This document shows positions 37,250 to 48,000 of a stretch of 64,000 nucleotides of DNA, in pieces; position 1 is the stretch's first letter, and every line of letters starts with the position of its first letter. The stretch covers positions 100,604,748 through 100,668,747 of the forward strand of contig JAQMRL010000002.1 in NCBI GenBank assembly GCA_035578175.1, read 5' to 3'. The DNA comes from Catonia carolina (taxonomy: Eukaryota; Arthropoda; Insecta; Hemiptera; Achilidae). The position numbers were made by a program, and so were the translations under genes. The notes beneath the pieces were generated by a model. It did not search any database and was not told where the DNA came from. It saw nothing but the letters and a program-made list of their open reading frames with translations.

Positions 37250-37749
37250 GCTTAGCTAAAATACTAATCGTAGTTCATCAATCTATTGTCAATATTAAAT
37301 GAAGTGTGAAGAAGAAAATTTTATGTTACTTGTACGTAGCTTTACGTGAAGAGAAAAAGAAGCAGATTAAAGTAGTTAGTGTATAAGTGGTAATAAAATC
37401 ATAATAAAATTGGTAATGATACACATCCATGTTCTTTTAATAAAAGTGTAATTTTTACTAAATATAAAAATTTTTTAAGTATAGCGTATTAAGTACTCAA
37501 AAGGCAGGTAAGCTTTAAAACCATTTTTAAAGTTTGTGAACGTGATCATCGTTTGCAAGCCTGCGTGTTCTTATGTTGGGTGTTATGTCATATAACATAT
37601 TTTGGTCCTTTTAAAACAAATTATTTCTGTATTGCTGAAATAGCGGACAAATAATAAACTTATTAAAATAACATCGAAATAGCATGAAATTGTTTCAGAA
37701 ACGCTTATAAACAACACAAATTTGGAAAATCAAGATTTAAACAAAAAAA

Positions 37750-37945
37750 ATGAAAGTTAAAAGGGAAAGTGGTTTATTTTTGACGTCAAACGAAAAGGTG
37801 AAAGTAAAAAGTGAAAGATATTAGAGAAAGTAAAATTTTGTAACGTCAAACAAAAAAGTGAAAGCTGTAAGAGAGAGTGGAATGTCTGTGACGTCAAAAA
37901 AAGTGAAAGCTATAAGATAAAGTGGAATGTGTTCGACGTTATGTT
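37750..37945. repeat. Short minisatellite with TGACGTCA motifs
   Basis: About four units of 44-60 bp carry a (t)gacgtcaaacaaaaa box followed by gtgaaagctataagagaaag-like sequence. Boxes lie at 37781 (tgacgtca), 37841 (taacgtca), 37889 (tgacgtca) and 37933 (tcgacgtt). TGACGTCA is the CRE palindrome bound by CREB/ATF-type bZIP proteins; whether it is used here is unknown. Confidence 0.7.
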
Positions 37946-38283
37946 ATGCCCATTAATGCCTTCGTTTCTCTTGACTATTATTCGTCAAATTATTTTTGAT
38001 AAATTATCTACCCCTCAATTTTCAACTAAAACGTACAATGCGTGGATAAAATAGGAACAACGTAATTTTGGCAAGAAGATTATCACGATGTTATTAGACT
38101 TTCTGTATTTTATGCCTTCTCGTCCTTTTAACCAGTACTTTAACAATTATTTGCAAATAATTTTGAAATCTAACCATCTATAAATCTTAGGATTTGGGAT
38201 GCAGGCTGGTAGTTCATTGTCAACTGGTTTGTTCTCAAAAACACGCATAATGGCCCTGATTCCATCATATAACTTGAACAAGT

Positions 38284-38710
38284 GTTGTTTAGGTCATCAG
38301 CCGAAAGGTTGATTTGAACCTCTCTAGAGGCTTTACTAAGTAAAACGAGGAATGAGGAGGTTTACAATTGCCTTTCTCATTGAATGAAAATATGCTTATT
38401 AGCATACCAAACCCTCTGAAAAGCATCTACTTTCCACCCTGCAAATGACACCTTCACTTCATTCACCACAGTGTCTGACTGTATAATAACATTCATTATT
38501 CTCAGAGGAGATGACTGTGACCAGTTTCTTTTATACCACTCCTCTTCTGTTCTTAAATCTTTCAGTTCTACAATTGATAAGAAAGTGGTTGTAGTTGTAC
38601 AATTGATAAGTGGACTGATCGTGTGATAAGAAACAGAACTATTTTTGTAGCCCTGGAACTAGCAAATCGAGTGCAAATAATTTAACACTCCATCTGCCTG
38701 TAATGGGGAA
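38284..38710 (+). repeat. Dispersed repeat family D, full-length copy
   Basis: It begins tgttgtttaggtcatcagcc and ends ttaacactccatctgcctgt. All family landmarks are present: gaacctctctagaggcttta, accctctgaaaagcat, ttcaccacagtgtctgactg and gtgataagaaacagaactat. Confidence 0.75.
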
Positions 38711-38819
38711 TTGAACAAGAGCGATCGTAATAAAGAAACAAACACTACAATTTTTCTATTTAGCATTTTTCTCACGATCGGTTTAGGCAAAATATTTAAT
38801 GGAATAACAAAAATGTTTT

Positions 38820-38982
38820 TCCACCTTCGTGGCTTAGTTGGTTAGGGCGCTAGCCTGCAAAGCGGAAGGTACCGGTCTTCATTCAGGTGTAGAGCTGGAA
38901 ATAATTAAAAGTGTAAATCTATCTTTCGATTCTACAGCACAAATTAGAGATCGCTAACTGTTGGTGGTATTTTAAATAAACT
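38820..38982 (+). mobile_element. tRNA-derived SINE (family A)
   Basis: The head caccttcgtggcttagttgg and agcggaaggtaccggtcttc are followed by the family body and a tail ending ttttaaataaac. Confidence 0.7.
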
Positions 38983-38984
38983 AA

Positions 38985-40235
38985 ATATTTTTTACATTTT
39001 TTCTCTTATTTTTATATCCGACTGTTATACACATTAACAAAAACGATGAAGGATGACAGACCAGAAAAAAATTATGATTGAAAACTCGACCTGTAATTTG
39101 TACCCTGGAACCACGGCTTAGAAGCCAGTTGCGCCGACCACTAAAAAACTTTATTTGTTAAATTGTTTTTGTGAATTTTTCTTTCTAAAGCTTAGAAGAA
39201 AATTGTCATTTTTCAGTTGCAACATTCAAATTGGATCGTTTATGAATATCTAAATTGGTTGCTGATGACATAATAATAGTAGAAGTTTTGTAACAAATTA
39301 TATATTTTTAAATAAAATGCTTAATTGTTGCATTGTATTAGACCTATTAAATTTATATGCTAGAAAATTTGTTTGTGTTGCCGTACAATTTATTTTTGAT
39401 GATCGGACCCTAGTGTACGGCCAAGGTAGTTCATGACCCATATATTAAACAAAGGTTACAAAACTATGTTGTATTTGTGCGAATTTTGCGGACGGGCGGG
39501 AGTTTAGTGTGTCGAATTGGCACTCTTTAGCCGTAATAATAGTTGTAGCACATTTCTGTAATTATTTGGCATAATTCCCGTATAATATTATGACGTTTCA
39601 TTTTATTACAATCTTGTTAGTTACATAATCACGATTAGAATTCATTATGCGTTACATTCTTCTGAAAGAATTTTTTAATGATCCGAAAAGCATTTTACTT
39701 ACTTTCTTATGAAGCTTCAAACTATCTAATATTTTTATTGTTGTTGTTTTGAACGATTTTTGTTCTGCATAGATTCGTTATTTTTTATTTCATTAAGATT
39801 TAAAGACTTGGAATCACACCTCAGGCACTTTAGTAGCTACCACAGACAGCTCGGTCATTCAGTCACTGTCTAATAAGCGAAGGGTAATTTTTTTGTGTTG
39901 ATATTGTTTCTTCTGACTCAAGATAATTTCAGCATTTACGAAATAATAAATTAATAAACTTTTATTGTATGCACAGGTTCATTAAATTTTATATTTTAAT
40001 GTAATCGGAAACTGTACGTTATTAATAATTACGTACTATTTGAAGTTGTTAATCAGTTTCTTTTTGACTTGTAGTACTAAACTTAAATTTGAACAAGAAT
40101 TCCATGATGAAGTTTATTCCTGTGTGGCGTAAGCTGGCCACCATACAAAGATTCTCGCTCAACTGGTGTTATTTAACCATTAATATCAAATTTCTACTAG
40201 TTGACTAGACTGACCTGAAGTCAATAATAGAAACT
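38985..40235. other. Presumed intronic DNA, nothing recognised
   Basis: AT-rich, without open frames of interest or landmarks of the repeat families listed. Confidence 0.5.
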
Positions 40236-40236
40236 T

Positions 40237-41180
40237 TTTTACTTTCTCTTGCTCTGTATGATTATAAGCCTATAGAGAAGGAAGTATTGCTTTCATGTTG
40301 ATTTTTTCGAATTGGTGTGTGTGTGCGTGCGCGCGCGCGCATGCGTGTGTGTGTGTGTAAACAAAATATCTCGAGTACGGAATAGCGTACGAAGTTGAAA
40401 CTTGGAACTGAAACTAGGTACCACAAGCGGACCCCTGGTACGAACATTTTTATCAAAATCGGTCAACCGGAAGTAATAGTTTATTGGTGCAACTTTTCAA
40501 TTTTTACAATTTTCTCAAAAACACCTACGATTTTTTTTAAAAATCCCCTCATTTACTAAATTTTTATCCGTGCAAGGCCTGCTGAAATTCTTGGGGCTGT
40601 GCTCTCGTGGTAAAAATATTTTTATTAATTTGCATTTAAGGGCAATCAAAGTTGTTGAAAATTAAAAAACCTACAATATTTATTTCAATATTTTTTTGTA
40701 CAACGCTTAGTTTAGCGTCAATTTATTTTCTGTATTTTGCTCATTAAAATAAGTAAAAATGGGTTTTTTTAAGATTACGGCCTTAGTATGCATTTTACAA
40801 GAAAAGTGTAGTATAATAATAGTTATAGGAAATTTTAAAAACTGCTACTTTCTTTACAAATATTTTTTCTGCAACGCTTAGTTTAGCGTGAAAAAATAAA
40901 TTGCTCATAAAAGTCGTAACGGTTTTTTTTAAGTTTGAGGCCTTAGTATGCATTTTACGACAAAAGTATGTCTAAAGTCGTAGGAAATTTAAAAAAACTA
41001 CAACTTTTGTTTCAATAAGTTTTTTCTAGCAGTTGATTTTTACTTAGCGTCATTCATTCATGATTAAAATTAGGTTTTTCATTTTACATTGTTTGCTCAG
41101 GATTAAACTTAGGTTATTCTGTTCATTATTTACTTTGCCAAGAGAAAGTCGTGTGAGTATTTCACACCAGATTTTTTATT
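40237..41180 (+). repeat. Dispersed repeat family B, near-complete copy
   Basis: It begins ttactttctcttgctctgta, carries a (GT)n/(GC)n microsatellite at 40315-40359, then the conserved block caaaatcggtcaaccggaag. Further on it has about three related internal units, two with the near-palindrome caacgcttagtttagcgt (40703 and 40870, about 167 bp apart). It ends ccaagagaaagtcgtgtgag..cacaccag. The inverted ctttctcttg near both ends suggests a non-autonomous DNA element. Copies: 2950-3390, 9100-9240, 17795-18187 and 50092-50995. Confidence 0.75.
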
Positions 41181-41228
41181 CGAATTGCTACATTACAATC
41201 TGTTCAATAATTAGGTATGAATAAGTTT

Positions 41229-41251
41229 TTTTCTCTCTCTCTCTCTCTCTT
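41229..41251. repeat. (TC)n microsatellite
   Basis: A run of about eleven TC units adjoining the 3' end of the minus-strand Jockey fragment; it may be the insertion's tail. Confidence 0.8.
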
Positions 41252-41712
41252 TAATTCTTTATTTACAACTGTAAAATTTTACAACAATCAAATGTGATGA
41301 TTATGATAATAATGTAAATGACATGATAGGCATGAGAGGGGTAGGGCCCCCATTGGTGCCTCCCCAAGAATGATATTTGTTTATCAAATTAGCAGGTCTC
41401 TACTCCAGCGTCTTTTAGGGCCTCTAGCGGGATTATCAGGTAAATGGAAGGTGGAAAGTGAACGCACCAGTGGGTTCTCGTGTTCGTGGGACTTGTCGTG
41501 ATAGCGTTTGTATAGGTATTCGATGGAATTTTGTACTACTGGTGTTTTCAAATCTGTATATGTAAGGTTTTTGTTGCTAACGTAAAGAGGTGCTTTTGCT
41601 ATAAGGCATAATGTTTTTGACTGAAATGCTTGAATTCGTTGCAAGTTAGAGGGTTTGGTTGAACCGTAAATTTGGGAGCCGTGGTCCATATAGGTTTCAA
41701 AAGAGAACAATA
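41229..41712 (-). mobile_element. Jockey-clade LINE 3' end, 5'-truncated, just upstream of exon A
   Basis: A minus-strand frame (41384-41710) reads YGSTKPSNLQRIQAFQSKTL, CLIAKAPLYVSNKNLTYTDL, VQNSIEYLYKRYHDKSHEHE and PARGPKRRWSRDLLI, the complete terminal part of a Jockey-type ORF2. About 150 bp of 3' UTR follow, reaching a (TC)n/(GA)n tract near 41229-41251 that may be the insertion's tail. It lies about 210 bp upstream of the exon A acceptor. Confidence 0.82.
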
Positions 41713-41925
41713 TATATGTAATTTTGATCGTTTGTGAAGTAGGGAATATAAAAGTTTAAGTCGGGAATTCAGTAATAAACGTTTCCGTTTGATTCAAACC
41801 TATATGATTGTATGAATAAGTAACCATGAAATTGTGATAAAAGTAAGACATATACTAATGCTTCCAGCTTTTGTTTATAGTTTTTGGTTTTTACTAATAA
41901 ACTGGTTTTATTTGTATTGTTGCAG

Positions 41926-42045
41926 CTGATGGGGTGACGTACACTTTTGGAATATTCTTCGTAGCACTTCTTAAATATTTTAATGCCTCCAATGGAGCCA
42001 CTGCATGGATCATTTCTATTTTAGTAGGAGTTACATTATGTTCAG
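41926..42045 (+). CDS. Transporter exon A (TM1 second half to TM2)
   Basis: The acceptor is tgttgcag and the donor is gtaagt-like (gtaagtt). The exon begins two bases into a split codon and then reads [18 protein letters not shown], followed by [15 protein letters not shown]. It ends one base into a Gly codon (phase 1). In SLC16 proteins this segment follows the PDGGWGW motif directly, so an upstream coding exon is required. It is the first coding exon visible in the window. Confidence 0.93.
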
Positions 42046-45000
42046 GTAAGTTATTTGAATTTTATTGCTATAATTCGTTTAATATTTAAGTATTAAAATT
42101 TAAGTTGTTATTTAGGCCATCAGCCGAAAGGCTGGTTTGAACCTATAGAGGCTTTATTATACTAAGTAAAACGAGAAGTAATGTGGTTTACCATTGGCTT
42201 CCTCATTGAGTAGAAAAGTATGCTTATCAGCATGCCAGGCCCTCCGAAAAGCACCTGTTTTCCACCCTGCAAATGACACCTTCACTTCATTCACCACAGG
42301 GTCTGGCTGTATAATGAAATTCATTACGCTCAGAGGAGATAACTTTGACTAGTGCCTTTTACATCTCTACCTCTTCTGTTCTTAATGCTTATGCATATCA
42401 TTGGCTGATCATGTGATTAGTTTTAAATAATGTTTATTTATTAGGGTGTTTGACCATTTCTACCCAATATGATCAAATGGTCAACTTTTTCTTGTAATTT
42501 TTTATTTTCCTTTGCCTTAATTAATTTTGTTATGTTTTAGTTATCTTTAATATTTTTATTATTTGATATCTAATACATGATATTATTTTCAATCAAGATT
42601 TTCTCAACTATTTTTCTTGGCAATATTGTTTACGTATTAATTTACTGAAGTTATTGTTGTTATTATCATAAGAAATGTTTTATTTAAACATTGTATTATT
42701 AAAATAAGCTAAAAATTAACGTATTATCACGCATATATGTAAATAAATAAGTTTTAAGCTAGGATTATTGTAATTTTGCATTTGTAAAGTAAATTTTATA
42801 TTCCAATAAAGCTAATATGGATAAGTTCTGTTATATTCTGTAAATAAATTAATAAAAGATTTCAAATGTTTTTTTCTTACTTACAAAGGTATTACTTGCA
42901 GAATAGGCATGACGATTTTTAAAACTGAATTTCTTTTAAAAGTTTAGAATTAATAATTATTGCTTTAGGGTAGTCGCAATTTTTTACCCCTTAAAAGCAA
43001 TTTTTACAATTACAGATGCTTTCGATTGTTCTGTTCGCCCTCGTATGAAGAGATATGCCGAATTTTATCTATCTGTATTATCGGGAAGTTAGAGAAATAG
43101 TGTTGAGTCAGTAAGTTAGTGAGGGCTTTTGCATTTATGTAAACTGATAATTTTAATAAGTAAAATTTATAATTTATACCGAAAATCACCGAAACACTTG
43201 GAAAATCATCACAAAATCATAAACCAAAATTATGTTTAAAAAAATAAGAATTATTCTGAAACAAATATTTTGTACAATTTTTTACAATTTCAATTAGTCA
43301 GAGGTACTTCAAACGCAAAAATTAAACAAAAGTTTTATTGATAACATTTTCTTCGTTCTAAACAATCTACTTTTAAAATTGTTTGAAAAACATTTAAATG
43401 TTTACCTGTAATGAAACATTGATCTTTGGAAACAGTTTTAAGGTTTTCTACTTTAATTCTTGAACTTAAAGTTAAGAATAAATATACACGGTTAATAAGA
43501 AAGAAGTGAGTGATTTATGTTTTCTCACAGGAAATCATTAGGCCAGTGTTAATACCAGTACTACTAGTAAGCGATGTCAATGTCCTCTAGTACTAATACT
43601 ATAGGATATGTTATCATGATATTCCAGGAAATTCAGTCAGTCTACATAAAGACTAATTGTGTTTTTAACCTAAAGTAAGTTATCTGGAGTTTAAAAAAAT
43701 CAGATTTGATTTACCAATTATTTTTATAGATAAAGATACGCTAAATTTTACTAATTTTCTCGCTAATTCCTAGTAGTACTACAGTTTACTTGCTTTGTGT
43801 GGAATTTCGATCATGTATTCACTAAAATTATAAGATTATTACCGAATCAAGCGTAGTATTTAATCTATAGAAACACTTTTGTTTTTATGGATGTGGAATA
43901 GAAAAATCGTACTAAATGGTGATCATTATATCCGGAAAAGCCAGATGGTAAACTGAAACGTGATCCCAGTTGAAAGGGGGTTAGTTTTACCTTGAAAAAC
44001 AAAACAACAATTTTTGGCTACAATATAGACCAAATTTTGCTCAATAAAATGGTATACTGACCTTGCTCTTACGACATCTGAAATTATGTTTTTTTTTTTA
44101 ATTAATTAAAGTATTAAGCGATGAGAACTAGTGTTTGGCTAAGTGGGGATATCACTTTTTTGCGGAGAGGCAATTTCCCCTGTCGTTTTGCTGCAAAAAC
44201 GACAAGGGAAATTGCCTCTCCGCAAAACAGCTGCAATCCCCACTTAGCCAAACCCTAGTTTTCACTCAGGCTTCGAAAAAATCTTACCAATTCTACCATG
44301 GTAACCTAGTAAAACATAATTTTACGTGTTTTGAAACCCAAGAAAAATCATAACTTCAGTTTTATGATAGCTAGAGTAATAATTGTTCACCAAATATAGG
44401 CCTACTATAATGTGTCAGAAGCTTTTCCCATAAAACTTACTTTTATATTTCACGTTGAATAATTAATTAATCTTAAAATTATATTATTTTATTTCAAATA
44501 TTAAAAAATAATTTTGATAGAATTTTAAAAATGATTCTGATCTATCATTTAAATAAATTCAATTTTTGATTTGATACCAGATTTGAGAGATTACAGAATT
44601 TTAATTTTTCTACGAAACCCATATTTTTTTATTTCGACTTCTATCGCTAAGGTTGTAATTAACGTTGCGATAATTTTTAAAATTTTGTTATAAACTGGGT
44701 CTGATGCACTCTAGTAATATACAGAAAACTATTACAATTATTAGGAGTAAAACTATTCATAAAACGGGGTACGTCAATGGCCTATCCTTTAAAGATAGGT
44801 CTACGTTTTTATGTTTAATAGGCATTCCTGCTTTTTAGTACGTTTTTATTTATTGATAAAAAGAACTGAATTCTTACAAATTATACAAAATTAAAACTGT
44901 ACAATAATGTTTCTCATTTGTAGGCCTATTTTGTAATACGTATTTTATACTTTTTAAATTCCTAAAGTATTTGCGTTGCAATCTGTTCAGTTTAAGAATA

Positions 45001-48000
45001 ATAAGCAACCCCGTGACCCAATGAGATGAAAATGATATGAGGTGTAGTCTTGCACAGACTCAGGCCGACCATTCCTGAGAGAAAATGGTTAAGTGAACCC
45101 TAACCATCATAGTACACCGGTAATCCTTGTTTAGCATTTTTATATTCAAATTCGTATGAAAGTAACAATCGTTACTAGGATTTGAACCAAGGAACCATCG
45201 TCTCCGAAAATCAGCTGTTAAACAGCTGACTCGCGGCAATTTCTTTACCAATAAACCAACCCGGTGGGATAGGGTTGAAGATATCACATTTTTGTGCTTG
45301 TAATTACGAAAATTATAACATAAAGTACTATAAAATTACCAAACAAAGTGAACTGTCCCAAAAACTAACACAGACTAAAAAAAACCTATTGCATTGTAGT
45401 CCTATTAATTTTTTTACTTATGAGGATATCTAAATATCATTGTAATCTTACAGTTTATTAATTGGGTCCTGTATTATAACATCATACTCATACCATCGCG
45501 AAGATACTTGCGTCTCTTTTCTAAGAAAGGTTGTTTTTCCATGTTTGGATACTATGTGATTTATTGTACCGAAATTTAAACATTTCATTTTTCGTTAAAG
45601 AGTTTGTAACTAGCGTCCCTGTAAACAAGACCATTATTAGTATTTATCTATGTATTAATATATTTTTGTTTTGAAATATGTGTTTATTGTATTGTTGTTT
45701 GTTTTCAGGTCCACTTTCAAGTGCATTTGTAAATAAGTATGGATGCCGTGCAGTCACAATAGCCGGGGCTATATTAGCCAGTATTTGTATGATATCCAGT
45801 ATATTTGCAACTAGTATAGTCGCCTTGTATTTTTCCATCGGATTAGGAACTGGTAAGTAAATAATTGTCTGTTGCTGTACGCCATATTTCACACAACTTC
45901 TTCCCATCTTTCACTGAAAGCTAAATTTTATTTACTTTTACATAGTTTTTAATGCTGGTCATGTAAAAGGTTGTACGCACTACAAGATTAATTCACAATA
46001 CAAACTATTCTGTTACAGCTGTCTTTTTTGTAGAAAAAATTTGTTTTTAACAGATATTTAATAAAAAATTTGATATAAGACAAAGTTACTGACAATAAAA
46101 TATGTAAACGAGAGAATTAGTTAATACAGTATCTCAATAAAAGTAGCATCGTCAAAAAAGCTTGGGAGACCTTTTTAATATAAAGTTAAACATTTTAATG
46201 GAAGAAAAGACTAGATGCCGTAAAGTATCAAAATATTTTCTTTTACTTTTGGACAAGATATAGGCCTACGTAATATGGAAGTTCAAAATGTATGTCCACG
46301 ATATATATCACATATTTATTTGTATATTTACTAACAATAAATGTAAAAATGACTATAAAACAAATAGCTTTATGTTTTCGTTGAATACGAGATGAGATAA
46401 GGCAGTGACATTGACTTATAACTCTAAAGATATGTAGAAATCGTTGGAATTAGAAGGTCGCTTCAGTGTAAAGAAGTATTATGATAACCTTGTAAGACCA
46501 GTAATATTCTCGCCTCATACTTCCCGTAACACATTCAAATTAAATTCTTCCATTGTAAATTTCGAATAAAATATTTTTGTCAATTTTTTTCTACAAGTTT
46601 TTACGTTCGCCTGTTTGATTACTCCCACGGTTATACCGATTGAATTGATTCTGGTAAATGTTTCTGCAAATGTTTTTACACCAAACATATAATTTTAAAC
46701 ACCGTATCTCATTATAATAAATACAAAATAGGGTTAGTAATTTGCTTTAATTTTTGTCCTAAAACATAAAACTGAATTTTTGAAAACACTGATTCTCCGA
46801 AGGGAAGCTAATCTTTTTCCAAGTTTTCCCGGTACAATTTACTAAGAGGATGCACCTAGCAGATGTAGTAAATGAGAGAAATTTAATACAAATCTTTGTA
46901 GTAGTTTTTGAATTAATCGGATTTGGATTTTTTAACTGTTGCATCCAAGGTTAAGTACCCGTAATTTAGTGTAGGGGGTGATGATTAAGATTACGTATGT
47001 AATCTTAATTTAATTTTTCGGTTTCTTTACAAAACATTTTGTTTCTGTTAATTACACATATACAAATCATTCTCTTATTTTATTTTGGTATGTCAACTTC
47101 ACTATTCATGGGTGACTCCTTTAATTCTCTTGCTAGAGTTCTTATTTTTCTTTCTTTCTTTCTTTCTTCCATTCTTTCTTCATTAATTCCGAAAATGCTT
47201 CCTCTCATCACTCCACTTTGGTGTGGTGTTTTTCTTAACTTTTTCCTCGGAAAAACCTGTTAGTTGTTTATTATTGTTTTTCTAAATTTATTTCTATTTT
47301 TTTCTTTTGGATGGGACAATTTAATCGATTCCGTTTAAGGTTTATTAAATGTTTTCTTTCTTCAATATTCTTATATTCTCTCAGATCTTTTCGTCCTATC
47401 TTCTATTATTTTTTTAAATTTTTATCTAGGCTAATGTTATTTAAATTTTTCCTGTCCTCGACTTTAAGGAACATATAAAACAGCCTCTTATTTACATGGT
47501 CCGCCGTTTCATCTGCAGATTAGTTGTTGTCTCTAAGGTTCATGTAGCCTAACTTGGAAACCATTACCATATGCTTTCAGAATTTTTAAATTTCCCCACA
47601 TGGACCTCAGTGGTTTGGAACTTTTACAAAATGTGTTTTATAGTATTAAGCATCAAACTATTTTCAATGAATTGTACATCATATTGTTTTATTTGTCCTT
47701 GTGATTGTCAGGTACCTGTTATCTTTTTAACACCAATTATACTACCTATCCAAAACAAAAAAGTTCACAAAATTGTGGTGTTTATTTTTTTAAATGCCGA
47801 CCTATTTTTACGATTTAGTTAGATGAATAGATGCTTGAGTTTAATTCGGGTAATAAATAACATTATACTTTGTTGCAAAATTACATAATTTCATTGCATA
47901 ATTAAATGTCGTCATGATATTTACTAACTTCCTATTATCTCAGGTTGAAATAATACGATGCAAAATATGCACTTGTGTTTTTATTACATTTTACGTAACT

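Noticed and set aside
37750..37945. CRISPR-like array
   Set aside because: Unit length and spacers vary, units are diverged, and the context is eukaryotic; a minisatellite explains it.
41926..42045. Exon A as the first exon of the gene
   Set aside because: It starts with an acceptor, lacks a start codon, and begins in the middle of TM1 after the point where the conserved N-terminal motif should be.
44135..44353. 72-codon frame across the hairpin
   Set aside because: It is a by-product of a 135 bp inverted repeat and has no protein family or splice context.
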